Shown here: one piece after another, positions 47,569 through 59,225 of the stretch | Position numbering within the stretch: the first letter of the stretch is position 1 | Layout of the letters: the number at the start of each line of letters is the position of its first letter | From: Adineta vaga | Taxonomy: Eukaryota > Rotifera | Direction of reading: 5' to 3' | Assembly: GCA_021613535.1 (NCBI GenBank) | Contig: CP075494.1 | Span: 5,270,001-5,334,000 of the forward strand | DNA: 64,000 nucleotides | Program-made: the position numbers and the translations under genes | Notes under the pieces: model-generated | Database searches by the model: none | What the model saw: only the letters and a program-made list of their open reading frames with translations | Told to the model about the DNA's origin: nothing

Positions 47569-49298
47569 GATTTGTTCTTTTTTTCATTCAATTAACATCA
47601 TGCTAATGATTTTTCAATTCGTTCATTTCTTTCATAGAATCTTTCTAATCATATGATACGTCAGTTTCAAATACATATGTTCATACTTTGAACTTTGAAT
47701 GAAAACCATGAAATATAGCTATTCTTTTCAAGAAAATATTTTATTCAAATATAATATAAAAAAGAATTTATTTTACAAAATAAAAAAAAAGAAATGCATT
47801 CATAAATTCAATCAGCACACATCTATTCCTTTTTTTCCATCTGTCATTTTTTCTCATTCAATGACTCATCGTCTGTCATCGGACGTCCATTAGAAATGTC
47901 ATTTTTCCTCTATTGCAAACACTGATTCTTCAAACTCTACCATAGAACTGGTTACTCAAAACAGAAATAAAATCGATCGAAAATTGATGTTTATAATCAT
48001 AAATGCGAAAGCGAATGTATCATAAAAGTTCAATAAGATTGATTTTCTTGTTTGACAACGTTACAAAAAAAGAATTAGTCATTCCATTGTTTAATCATTG
48101 TAACCTATGAGAAAGAAAAACGATGAAATTCGTATTCATGTCAACAAAGCAGGACTGTGATATGAATTTAAAAAGTCCAGCACATGACACAGTCTCTTTG
48201 ATGACACAAAGAATATCGTCGTAGTCGATTCATGTGATTTCCATTCCACCAAAGCTGGCTGTGATATGATTTCATTTGTACATAATCACAACCAGTAGGC
48301 GGAATAGTTTCAATTCACAACAGATTTCATTTCTATTATTATTGTTGTTGTTATTTTCTTTTTTGACTTTGAATTTGTCTGTCGAATAAAAAAGACATTC
48401 TTTGGAAAGACAGACTAGTAAGGTGAGCAATCATTAATCAACATCTCACTACCCATGTCTTTCATAGAAGATCTTTTCACGATAAATCCATTTACCTTAT
48501 CTCGATCGAATTTTGGATGACCTTACCCGTTAGTTTTGTGTTCGGACAATGTCTGACATGCATCTTCTTTATATAGGCACACTGTAGAAAAAAAAAAGAA
48601 AAAGAAGGAAATGAACGCGGACGGCGGAATATATCCGACGGCCATTGTTCGTGCTTGACCTCGTCCTCCTCTCATTTCCATCAGCCAATTGGCTCAATGC
48701 CCATGAAGAAAATTTTTCTTTCCTATTTGGCAAATCTCCAGTTTCCTTCTTCATCTCCTTCTGAACTTTTCCTCTCAACTCATTTCTTTCGTCTTCTCTC
48801 GCTGCTTCTTCTTCTTTTTTTCTTGTATATATTAGCAACCGACGGGCATATGTGTCAAAAATGACGTAGATGGGAGGAATGGTGGCGCCCGTCGACGGTC
48901 ACATGAGAAAGAAAAACAATTAGAATTCTATGTGTTCGATTAGACAGACGAACTAAGTGAAAGGCACATGGCAAATATTTAGATGAAACGAAATAAGAAA
49001 AAAACACCGAGAAATGTGTATGTAAGATGAAAATAAAGACAGCTACTGGCGACATCACATCCGCTTGTTAGATATTACATTAAGATGAGATATACAAACA
49101 TTGTACATTTAAATCGATTAACAGTCGAATGAAATTGGACAAGGAAAAAAAATTTACACATTCAAAATGAGAATTTCCGGTATGAAAATGAAGAATGAGT
49201 CAAATGTGTATCATGATATTTAATGTGAAAAATAAAAATGAAAAGCATCGATCCGAAACATTTGATTTTGATGAAAATCAAGGTTTCTATTTCGAATT
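47569..49298. other. Gene-free region between tRNA-Pro and the GT31 gene
   Basis: About 1.7 kb. Overlapping frames on both strands at 48569-48864 arise from a pyrimidine-rich tract (TTCTTCTTCT type) and are not convincing genes. Locally higher GC around 48620-48900 is the only compositional change. Confidence 0.4.
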
Positions 49299-50592
49299 AT
49301 GTATTATCAAATTGGAGTATTATCGAGTTTTACACTTCTATTAATTATAATTCATCTTCATTTAACAATTAATTCATTTGAAAAACAAAATGCAACACTT
49401 TCTGTCTATTTATGTTCACAATTTCCTTCTTCACAAGGATATTTTCAGAATAATTTCACAGATTCTTTCTTGTTGAATTATCCGAAGATATGTAAACCTG
49501 ATGATATTCTTCTAATTTATATTCTTTCAAAAGTCGAACATATTCAACAACGAAAACGTATTCGTCAAACATGGGCAAATAAATATCAATATGGACAATT
49601 ATTTCAAACATGTTTTATTTTTCTCATTGGTCTTACCAATGATTCTCAACAGATATTTTCCGAAGCCAAGACATATGGTGATCTTGTTCAAGTCAATATC
49701 AATGAAACAGATGAAAGTAATGTTTATCAAGAAATTGCTGGATTGAAATGGTCATATATCTATGCATCACATATTCCATATCTATTTAAAACGAGAGATA
49801 GTATTATGATTGATACATTGTTATTAAGTGATATTACAAGATTATTGATTGATAATCGAATTGTTCATAGTGATTATTTACAAAAACATTATGAATTGAA
49901 AAATTTTACAGAAGATTTATTATTTGAAAATAAATATACTTTATTCAAAGGAACTGAACGATTAGGAATAAAAACAATACGTCGTGGGAAATTTGCACTG
50001 AATTATTTAGCTTGGAATGGTGATTATCTTCCTGAATATTGTAGGTATGTGTGTATGTATGTCTATAGATGAATATTTTTTCCAAATAAATATGTCATTC
50101 TAGTAGTGCTGGATACTTATTATCATCATTGATACGTGATCGTCTTTATCAAGCATCGCTTTGTTTTGGTATAAATTTTTTGAAACTGTTCTTGAATTGA
50201 AAGAGAAAAAACAATTCTTTTTATTTTTTTTAGCCAAGGAATATGTATTACCAATGGGTGATTTATTTGTCTCAGGTTTTCTTGCCAATGCAGCATCTGT
50301 TCGATGTAGTAATTGGCGAATGGAATATTTACATGCATCTCATAGTTGTGCAGAATATTTTCAAAAGCAACCACAATTACTTCTCTGTTCAACTTCAATG
50401 GATTTCGATGATCAAGGATGGCCAGCAATTCTCTATCGACATTCATTAACGAATCAAACAATTGAAGAATCACGAAGAAAATACATAGCTTTATTACAGA
50501 AACAATTCAAACAAAAATCTATAATAAAAGAATCAATAATCGAACAAATACAAAATAATTCTATAGATCAAGATTTTTTTTTGAGAATGTAA
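49299..50592 (+). CDS. GT31 (beta-1,3-galactosyltransferase-like) protein with altered DxD, 3 exons
   Basis: Exons 49299-50044, 50104-50162 and 50234-50592 give 387 residues. An N-terminal signal anchor (FTLLLIIIHLHLTI) predicts a type II Golgi protein. GT31 landmarks are present in order: RKRIRQTWANKY, FLIGLTND, TYGDLVQVNINETDES, GLKWSY, then PEYCSSAGYLLSS and GDLFVSGFLA. But at the place of the K-T/x-D-D-D metal-binding motif there is K-T-R166-D-S (around 49791-49802), so two of three acidic residues are gone. GT31 enzymes transfer Gal or GlcNAc from UDP-sugar using a DxD-bound metal; this one may be inactive or use another mechanism. The Cys-rich pattern of animal GT31 is only partly kept. 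Confidence 0.78.
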
Positions 50593-50612
50593 AAAATAAA
50601 AACGATGAATTT

Positions 50613-51794
50613 CTATTTTCGATCGAATATTTTTTGCATCCATTTATGAATATTATCAAGTGTATGTCTTGCTTCAGGAAAATAACCAAAAAACATTGGA
50701 TAAACATGCATTAGACCTATACCTTCTTCAAAAGTCACATCAACATTAGCTGCTTTAGCTTTTTCTAAAACTTTTCTTGCATCATCTTCTAATGTTTCTG
50801 CAGTACCAAAATTGATATACAAGGATGGAAATCCTTTGAATGAACCAAATAATGGACTATAAAAAGGATGATCAGCTGGTAATTTCGAAGGATTTGAACC
50901 TAAGAGTTGTTCAATTAACCATTCTTTTTTATCGAAACGAAGCATTACATCTGTATTTTTATTTCGTGTATAACTTTCACTTGAAGTTGAAAGATCAGCC
51001 CATGGTGAAAGAACAATAACACCACGAGGAACAGGTAATTGATGAGTTAATAAAGCTTGAGTTGTCAACAAAGAAAGACCACCACCAGCTGAATCACCCA
51101 TGATCATTATTTGTGATGGAGAAACACCATGTGTAAGTAGAGCTCGATAGATCGAAACTGCATCTTCAACTGCAGCTGGTAATGCATGTTCTGGACATAG
51201 GCGATATTCCAAATGAATTACAGTAACATTGAAAAGTTTAGATAGATGACATTCAAATCCACCATATGCTATATGAAATAAATGAAAATCAATCTTTTGT
51301 TTTGAATGTTTTTTTTTGAAAAATAACTTACTATTGATATCACCGAATAGATATCCTCCACCATGAAAATAAAGTAATACTTTATCTGTATCTTTTTGAA
51401 AATTTCTTGAAGGATTATTAACCCAAAATGCATCTATGGAATGATCATCATGAACAAAGACTTCTTTATCAATTTGACATTCAGATGGTTTTGGACTAAT
51501 ATTATTAGCACTAATGGATAGACGTAAACGTTTAACAGCTTGAAGTGGATCTTCGTATAGATGATCTCCGAATAGAGGTCGTAAACGTAATATCGTTTCA
51601 AAAGCTAGATAATCTGCAGTTAATTGTGGTCGAGTTGGATCTGGTGTAAAAGAATATTTTAATGAGAGAAATGAATGCAGTAAACGAACACGAAGATATC
51701 GATAATCTGTTGAACGATATCGTAATGGAATGGCAATAGCCAAAAACACAACAAAATACACTAGTTTTTTTAATAATCCAGTAGAGAATGACAT
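50613..51794 (-). CDS. HSL/arylacetamide-deacetylase-type esterase, tandem copy 1
   Basis: Exons 51332-51794 and 50613-51268 (63-bp intron) give 372 residues. An N-terminal hydrophobic anchor (LVYFVVFLAIAIPL) is followed by an alpha/beta-hydrolase_3 fold: oxyanion motif HGGGY, EYRLCPEH, nucleophile elbow GDSAGGG, LSPWADLS, an acidic site in ETLEDDARK and the catalytic His in IGLMHVYP. It should be an active membrane-bound carboxylesterase/lipase of the AADAC or hormone-sensitive-lipase family. First of three minus-strand paralogues with the intron at the same place, just after the HGGG-GDI segment. Its stop is 20 bp from the convergent GT31 stop. Confidence 0.88.
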   Translation of the reverse strand: MSFSTGLLKKLVYFVVFLAIAIPLRYRSTDYRYLRVRLLHSFLSLKYSFTPDPTRPQLTADYLAFETILRLRPLFGDHLYEDPLQAVKRLRLSISANNISPKPSECQIDKEVFVHDDHSIDAFWVNNPSRNFQKDTDKVLLYFHGGGYLFGDINSKLFFKKKHSKQKIDFHLFHIAYGGFECHLSKLFNVTVIHLEYRLCPEHALPAAVEDAVSIYRALLTHGVSPSQIMIMGDSAGGGLSLLTTQALLTHQLPVPRGVIVLSPWADLSTSSESYTRNKNTDVMLRFDKKEWLIEQLLGSNPSKLPADHPFYSPLFGSFKGFPSLYINFGTAETLEDDARKVLEKAKAANVDVTFEEGIGLMHVYPMFFGYFPEARHTLDNIHKWMQKIFDRK

Positions 51795-52411
51795 TCTTTC
51801 ACCTACACCCTCAATAAAAAAAACAAAATTCTACATCTTTTTCATCGCTTTTATGCATCTGATAACAAAGATCATGGTTTTTTCTTCTTATCATACGTTG
51901 ATGTTATTTCATCACAATATCACATGATATTCACATTGAAACGACCGAAACGTCTGTCCGCAGTACGAACTCTTATCATTCTTAATATGATTATTGTTCG
52001 TCTTTTCATCGAACAACTTTTTTTCTTTTTCTGTATGTAATCATTCAATCATAATCGAAAGTCGCCTAATCAACCGTGAAATAAAATATGCGTTGTTTTC
52101 TTTTTTATAATAATTTCTCTATGTAATCACTGTCCTTGATTAGATTTCGAACTGATTCATGTGCTACGGGTATGTTTTTTACTTTCCTCTCGGCAACGCC
52201 TATGTTTTACTACCTTTACAAGGAGGGAGAAAAATAGGCAGTATTATATATTATAATTAGACTGTATTCATTGAGGGTCAAAATGTCTTATCGATTATTC
52301 GATCATTATTTTGATGCATAAAGAGATATTTAAAATTTTATTGGGTGTAACTTCAAAAGAAAAAAACCGAGTTTTTCTATCAAACGTTCGATATACAGTA
52401 AAAACAGAAAG
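51795..52411. other. Spacer between esterase copies 1 and 2
   Basis: AT-rich, no coding sequence seen. Should include the promoter of copy 1. Confidence 0.4.
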
Positions 52412-53596
52412 TTATTTAGTAGATATTGTTTGTATCCATTTGTTGATATTATTCAATGTATTTTGTGCTTCAGGAAAATAAGAATAAAATAATGGATAAT
52501 CATGCATAAGGTGTAAACCTGCTTCGATGGTGACATTTACACCTGCATCTCGAGCTTTTTTTGCTACTTGTCGCGAATCATCTTCTAATAATTCAGCAGT
52601 ACCCATATTGATAAACATTGATGGAAAACCTTGAAAAGATCCGAACAATGGACTGAAAATTGGATTGATGTAAGAATCAGAACTATGATCGTTGCCTAAT
52701 AAATGTGAAATAATCCATTTGAAATTATCAAAATCAGCAATGACATCCGTTTGACGATTGCGCGTATAACTTTCACCCGATGTAGAAAAATCAGCCCATG
52801 GTGAAAGAACAATAACACCACGAGGAACGGGAATTTGTCGATTGAATAATGCTTGAATCGTTAGAAGAGTTAGACCACCACCAGCTGAATCACCCATAAC
52901 GATTAATTGAGATGGTGAAATATTTTCGTGGAGAAGTGCACGATAGGCTGCAACAGTATCTTCAACACCGGCAGGATATTGATGTTCAGGACTAAGACGA
53001 TATTCAACAAATAAGACAGTGATATTAAAAGTTCGGGATAGATGACAGACAATACCACCATATTCTATAAGAAGTAAGCATTTGAAAAATCATATAGATC
53101 GGTTATCATCAAACAATGACTTACTGTGAATATCACCGGCAACGAATCCTCCACCGTGAATATACATTAAGATTTTATCAGAGTTTCTCTGAAGTTTATA
53201 CTCATGGTTTTGAACCCAGAAAGTAGTAACTGATTGTCCATCATGCTGAAATATTTCTCTATCAATTTGACATTCAGATGGTGTAGGAACAATGACATCA
53301 AAGGCAAAATTGGCACGTAATTCCTTGAGTACACCAATTGGATCTGCTGATGAATTGATTTTGGCTACTGGTATCAAACGAATTAAATTTTCAAAAGCAC
53401 GATATTCTGCACTTAATGTTGGTCGAGTATTATCTGTAAGGAAACTATGTTTTATTACTAGTATTGAATGTAAACATCGTGTTGTAAGATGTTGCAAATT
53501 TGTTGATCCATATCGTAGTGGAATTGCAATAGCTAAGATGAGCACGAATAGAAAGGACTTTTTCAAAAAGCCGTACGCTGCTTTCTGCATTGACAT
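52412..53596 (-). CDS. HSL/AADAC-type esterase, tandem copy 2
   Basis: Exons 53125-53596 and 52412-53064 (60-bp intron, same position as in the neighbours) give 374 residues. N-terminal anchor FLFVLILAIAIPLRYGSTN, HGGGF oxyanion motif, EYRLSPEH, GDSAGGG nucleophile elbow, LSPWADFS, ELLEDDSRQ acid region and LHLMHDYP with the catalytic His. All catalytic residues are in place. It is clearly a duplicate of the flanking genes; differences are concentrated in the lid-like region after SPWAD (TRNRQTDVIADFDN). Confidence 0.87.
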
Positions 53597-53962
53597 TTTT
53601 GATCTTTGTCTAAATATGAATTGTTTGTTTTTGAATTAACATTAATGAGGTTCGTTTTATTGGCACTTACCTTTTGAATAAAATAAATAAATATATATGT
53701 ATATATATATGTATATATTCATTTCGTAATATTAATACATCTGTATATATATGAGATAGCTCAAGGTCAAAATATCAACCCCTCTCTTTTGTATTCCGAT
53801 GTCACAAACGTATGACAAGTCATAAGGGAAGATATATTGGATGGCTGACTAACTGGTTGTATAACTGGATACACCTGAATGATATTTCATTTATTTAAAA
53901 ATTGTCTATATACTATATAAAATATCATACAGATGAAAGAGAAAACATCAATTAGAGCATCT
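53597..53962. other. Spacer with AT microsatellite between esterase copies 2 and 3
   Basis: Contains a TATATATGTATATATATATG run at about 53690-53720 and otherwise AT-rich sequence; no gene. Confidence 0.5.
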
Positions 53963-55136
53963 TCAATTAAATTTTGCTTGAATCCATCGATTGATGTTGT
54001 CAAGTGTTCGTCGTGCTTCAGGATAATAAAGAAAGAACATTGGATAAACATGTAATAGATGTAAACCAACTTCGAATGTGACATCAACATTTGCATCTTG
54101 AACTTTCTTTACAACTCGTCTTGAATCATCTTCATAAACTTCACCTGTGCCAACAGTGATATACATTGGTGGAAATCCTTGAAAAGAACCAAACAATGGA
54201 CTATAGATTGAATTATTAGGTAATAATTGAGAATGATTTGGTCCTAATATCAATTTGATCATATAATCATTATCATCAGTTGGAAACATAACATCTTTAT
54301 CACGATTACTAGTAAAACTATCGCCCGATGCAGAAAGATCCGTCCATGGTGATAGAACAACAATACCCTGCGGAATAGGTATATGCCGATGGATTAAAGC
54401 TTGAATTGTTAGAAGAGATAGACCACCACCAGCAGAATCTCCCATAACAAACAATCGAGATGGTGAGATATTTTCACGAAGAAGTGCACGATAGACTGCA
54501 ACAGTATCTTCGACTGCTTCTGGTAGAGGATGTTCAGGACAAAGACGATATTCTATGTGAAGAATAGTGATATTAAATAATTGAGATAAATAACATTCAT
54601 ATCCACTATAACCTATGAAAACAAAAACCGATATACGTTCTATTCTTAATTCGTGCTTTTACTCTTTTACCTTTAATATCACCGAGAAGATATCCTCCAC
54701 CATGAAAATAAAGTATAATTCGATCAGAATTTCGTTCAAATTTATTTTGATGATTATTAACCCAATATGTATCAACCGAATGTTCATTATATTGAACGGT
54801 TTCTTTATTGATTTGACACTGTGATGGCTTAGGTATAATTGAATTCATATCAAAACTAGTACGTATGTTTTTAACAACCATAAATGGATCTTCTGATGGA
54901 TCAAATTGTGCAAGAGGTTTCATACGCATAAGACTTTCAAATGCACGATAATCTGCACTAAGTTTTGGTCGAGCTACATCTGGTATAAACGAATGTTTTA
55001 AGAAGAAGATAGAATGCAATAAACGAATTATGAGATAATTAGGATTTGTAGAACCATAATGAAATGGAATCGCAATAGAAATAAACAAAATGAACACAAA
55101 GAATTTCTTGAAAAATCCAAAAAATATTCCACCCAT
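53963..55136 (-). CDS. HSL/AADAC-type esterase, tandem copy 3
   Basis: Exons 54671-55136 and 53963-54612 (58-bp intron) give 371 residues. I chose the ATG at 55136 (MGGIFFGFFKK) because it aligns with the starts of copies 1 and 2; an in-frame ATG 60 bp upstream adds residues without counterpart. Anchor FVFILFISIAIPFHYGS, HGGGY, EYRLCPEH, GDSAGGG, LSPWTDLS, EVYEDDSRR and LHLLHVYP are present, so the catalytic triad is complete. Confidence 0.87.
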
Positions 55137-55443
55137 CAACGATGTATGACTACAGTTTTTTGCGTCCAATAATTTAAGCGTTACTGTACAGAGCACGTTT
55201 TTTTTCTTCTTTCTCTAACCTATCTGTTTATTCGATATTTTTAGACATTATTTACATCACGGACAGCAAAAAATGTTTTTTGCGTACAAAAAAACAAAAT
55301 ATTTAAGTGCATTTTTGTATGACATTGAAAAAAAATGAAATTCTTTCATTTTAATCTGACGAATTTTTTCTACCATGAACGTCCAACTAGTTTTAGAAAT
55401 TAAAGCTAGTTGTTTGCTAAGATGAAGAGCAAGATCAACTTCT
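55137..55443. other. Spacer downstream of the small hypothetical gene
   Basis: AT-rich, with T-rich runs near 55200. The minus frame 55257-55616 is a frame-shifted shadow of the hypothetical exon at 55444-55683. Confidence 0.45.
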
Positions 55444-55778
55444 TCAAGACAGAGATTTTTTTGTCTTATCAATAGATTTATTTTCAGTAAACTTTTCCCA
55501 TTGAACTTCGATTGATTTGACACCTTCATTTGTAATTGAAAACCAAAGATCCTTAAATATTGTTGTACTTTGTAAGTTATTATCATCGATAGTTTGGAAT
55601 AAAAGTTGTAAAACAATTGATAAAAGCCAACATTTCTTCAGATATTTCTTTCGATATTCAGCTGCACGAGTTACGACACCTTCCTATAAGTGATATTGTA
55701 TTCCATTCCTATCGTTTTTAAATTATAAAATACATGTAATTTGATTTTTAATTGACGTTATCATACCATCATCATCAT
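55444..55778 (-). CDS. Small hypothetical protein, 2 exons
   Basis: Proposed exons 55767-55778 (four Met codons) and 55444-55683, joined across an 83-bp GT..AG intron, giving 83 residues. The second exon encodes a basic helix (TRAAEYRKKYLKKCWL), a hydrophobic stretch (SIVLQLLFQTI) and FKDLWFSITNEGV, then a polar tail. The composition is protein-like and the frame is open to a TGA, but the first exon is minimal and no family is recognised. It could be a fragment of a larger gene. Confidence 0.35.
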
Positions 55779-56146
55779 CTCTGGAATTGTATGATGTTAC
55801 AGGACATTCAGCTATCTGAATGTTGCTTTTGAGAAAAATTTTAAAATAACCCAAAATGAAACCGTACATTTATGAAAAAAAAACTAGCAGTCGGCTAGTT
55901 ACAAAATGACATACTAAACAAAATTGAATCAGGTTATTTTGTAATAATATCTTATATTCATATTACTGCTTTTATATTTCTTTATTTGTATATGATTAAT
56001 TGACTATAGATAAAGAATAAAAACTGAAACCTTTTGTTTTATTCCTATAATAAAGATGAGTCAAATTAAATTGATGATAAACATCTTCGTTATCAATGTA
56101 ACAACAACGACGACGTTTTAGTCAGTTTTCGTTTAACCTTCGAAGT
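55779..56146. other. Intergenic spacer
   Basis: AT-rich region between divergent genes; nothing coding recognised. Confidence 0.4.
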
Positions 56147-56998
56147 ATGTTACTCTATTCGTTTCTTGTCTTAATATTATTACACAATGTTACATCTTTA
56201 AAATGTAATAAATGTCACTATGATACCATATTTAATTATACCATTACAACCGAGACAGTTCCACTGATGCCTGCAAATTGTACCATTGTTGATGCTCTAC
56301 ACACGTGTTCAATTGAAATTCATTGGATGAAATCTCCAATACAGTCGTCAGTTTTTTATGATTCAAACTCTGGAATAATTCGAACATCCTATCATCATGT
56401 TTTCAGTAGTGTTGAGCATCGAGCTAATGGATATGCAAAACAACAAGACACTCATACTCTTATGTATAGTTGTGATACAGATGGATGTAATAATAACACA
56501 GCATTGAAAGCAATTCTTAATGCCTTAACTTTGACAGAACAATTGAACGAATTAGAATCACTTCTTGCACCTGGATACTATCCAACTTTTACAGAACAAG
56601 AATCTTGTTTCAATTCTTTTAATACTACTCAAACAAGCGAACAATGCAAATCGGGTTCAGCATCAATACCCACTTGTATCGGTTGTCGAATAGAAGTCAA
56701 TTCCAATGAGTTTTGTGCTCAATGTGCCGCACAATATTATCTTAGAATTGATGATTATATCTTACGAACTAAAATATTCTTTCTTTACAATCGTACTCAA
56801 ACGGATCGTATGGAACTTTTCTGTCGTACGAAAAATTGTAATGCATTAACAAGCATCGACAAAATTCGTCAAAAAAGTTCACTAGAATTTGATTTTGATA
56901 AATTTTTCAATGGTCTTACACCTTCATCAACTGGTCATACATTTCATTTTCTAATTTTTATTCTTTTTATAGAACAATTCTTTGTTTTCTTAGTTTAA
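56147..56998 (+). CDS. Ly6-like, Cys-rich GPI-anchored protein with two Cys clusters
   Basis: A single exon of 283 residues with a signal peptide (SFLVLILLHNVTS) and a hydrophobic C-terminal tail (FLIFILFIEQFFVFLV) fitting a GPI signal. Two Cys-rich units start CNKCHYD and CIGCRIE and end in the C-x(5)-CN motifs SCDTDGCNN and FCRTKNCNA, as in Ly6/uPAR-type three-finger folds. Several N-glycosylation sequons (NYT, NCT, NNT, NTT, NRT). Ligand and role unknown. It converges with the F-box pseudogene, stops only about 25 bp apart. Unlike the Ly6-like gene at 25.2 kb it has no introns. Confidence 0.7.
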   Translation: MLLYSFLVLILLHNVTSLKCNKCHYDTIFNYTITTETVPLMPANCTIVDALHTCSIEIHWMKSPIQSSVFYDSNSGIIRTSYHHVFSSVEHRANGYAKQQDTHTLMYSCDTDGCNNNTALKAILNALTLTEQLNELESLLAPGYYPTFTEQESCFNSFNTTQTSEQCKSGSASIPTCIGCRIEVNSNEFCAQCAAQYYLRIDDYILRTKIFFLYNRTQTDRMELFCRTKNCNALTSIDKIRQKSSLEFDFDKFFNGLTPSSTGHTFHFLIFILFIEQFFVFLV

Positions 56999-57021
56999 AT
57001 AAAATTTACAAAAAAAATATA

Positions 57022-58769
57022 TTACCACCATAAATAACAATTATCATCGATTGCTTTACATTCAATCGATAGATTTTTTGAATTGATTAAATCAACAAGT
57101 GCTCTAACTGTTGATTCGCCTAATTTTAATAAATACAATGAAAACATTGGAAGCGTACGATAATTGTTCTTTATAAACATATAATTGATAATTGGTATAC
57201 TGGTACAGTAAGATAATCGAATTGTTGTATGTTTCAAACATGGACAGAGATTGAAAAAAAACTTCCATATTTTTAATGAACTCAACTGTTTTATCAACAG
57301 ATTTTCAATTCGAATTTGATGTGAATTAAATTGAATAGGTTGATCGGTTAATGAGAGAGTATTCAACACCAATATATGACAGTTAGGTGTTAAATTTAAC
57401 ATCATTATTAATTCATTCGAATGTAAACAAGAACTATTAAATGTAAGTTTTCGAACTTGTGTTAAATGACGAAGATGATTGAAATTATTCATGAGTAATT
57501 CATCATTTTGAAAAGATAAAGATCGATGAATAATAAATTGCATAGCATTTGGAAAACGAATTGATGTATTAGCATTCACTGCGTACTGATCAGCGAGAAA
57601 AACATGACGAACTTAACCGAGATTCATCTCATTCACATATGGACAGATTGAATTATCAGAACAATTACTGATCGAATAGAATTTGTTTCTAAAAACAAAA
57701 ATCAGAAGAATTTTGTTGATGATAATCTTTAGACATACCTATATGGATTTGTTGAATAGAAAATGGCATTATTTGTATATTCTAACCAATTATGTTGATG
57801 TCCAAAAAACCATTGTCGTTCGAACCAAAATTGTGTAGAAAATTGATTCATTAATGTTCGATATGATGTTTCTTCTCGACGATTATAAAATGCAAAATTC
57901 GAATATTGTATATCAAAAATACGTAAATATTTCATATGAATTGAAATTAATTCTTCTTATCAAGATGCATTCGAATATGTATGATCATCGCTTGTAGAAA
58001 GACGTAAAACTTCCAATTGACGACATTGAGTTCTAAGAAATGTTTCCAAAATATCAAATTTTACATTGAATAATTTCAATGAAACATGTGTTAATTGATT
58101 TAATATTAATGGAACGAGTTTTTCTTTAAAATCAAAACACATATGTAAATCTATACATGTTAAATAACGAAGTTGAGGAGTATATGAAAGAAGAACAAGA
58201 AGTTCATTGAAATGACAACTCTTTTCGATAATCAAATGTTCGATTGGACTTGATAAATTAGTGGATATCGGTAAGTATTCTCCATTCCAATCGTTCTGAA
58301 ATGATACTTTCAGATATTTTAATTGAGGTAATTGAAAGATTAGAAGATATAAATCATCCGTATATTGAACATATTCAGCTATACTGATTGATAAGGTAGA
58401 TAATCTGATTGATGATGAAATGAAACGGTAAAGAAGAGTTCTAAGAGCGTTTGTATCGGTGTTATTGAGAGTAAGATTTTCAAGTTGGGGAAAATTAACG
58501 AGATCTATGAGTTTGATTGTAAATGGATTTGATGAATAAATTGATTTTATACGATGAATATTTGGTTGAATGTAATAGGTATCATGGTGATTAAAATCTG
58601 TTTTCGAAATGGAAGAAATGTTGATATGAATAGGAAATGATGAATTAGTAAGAAGATCTTGAAATCGTTGGTTTATATTGGAAAAGTGTTGATTAAGACG
58701 ATAAATATCAAATAATTCGAAGATTTCGTAAATTAGTTCATTGGGAAGATCTTCAAATCTTGTCGGCAT
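57022..58769 (-). pseudogene. F-box protein gene with three in-frame stops
   Basis: Starts with an F-box (FEDLPNELIYEIFELFDIY) followed by leucine-rich strands of a bdelloid-type F-box/LRR-like protein. Exon 1 is 57739-58769 and exon 2 57022-57688, joined by a 50-bp intron with good ends. The reading frame is preserved over all 1.7 kb but is interrupted by TGA TAA at 57962-57957, just before EELISIHMKYLRIF, and TAA at 57615-57613, between EMNLG and VRHVFLADQY. No frameshift is needed. F-box proteins recruit substrates to SCF ubiquitin ligases. I judge it a young pseudogene, alternatively a truncated gene ending at 57960 (269 residues). Confidence 0.75.
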
Positions 58770-59225
58770 TTGATTTCGAAATGATTAAATAGCAAACTAG
58801 AAATACATCTGATGATATATGCTTCTCAATTATGATTCTTATTCTTTGCCGTTAATATTGGGTTTTTTTAATAGTAAACTCGATATTTATCACCATATAT
58901 TCGGTTTATTCCAAATGCATGTAATTTCAACATAGTTTTCGGATATTATTTGTTAAAGAATGATTCATCGGATACATCCATGTGATCAGAAAAAGACAGG
59001 CGAGTATGTGTCATTCAAAACACAACAAAGAAAATAGAATCGATTTATTGAGATTGAATATGGATGATAGAAAATTTGAATTTAATCTAATGAAATAGAA
59101 ATATTATTCTTATCATATCAAATGTAACATCTATCTTTCTATTCTCTCGATCAGCGATACATTCAAATGAAGAAGACGAAAAAGATATATACCATTTGTT
59201 TTTCTTTGTGAAATTCATTTTTGCA
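58770..59225. other. Divergent promoter region
   Basis: AT-rich spacer between the F-box pseudogene (-) and the metalloprotease/NAPE-PLD gene (+); no coding sequence. Confidence 0.4.

Noticed and set aside
48569-48864. Overlapping frames on both strands
   Set aside because: Produced by a pyrimidine-rich low-complexity tract.
53690-53720. TATATG-type repeats as telomeric repeat
   Set aside because: Simple AT microsatellite, internal, and unlike a G-rich telomere unit.
55257-55616. 119-codon minus frame
   Set aside because: Frame-shifted reading of the exon at 55444-55683, which has an acceptor site and more protein-like composition in the other frame.
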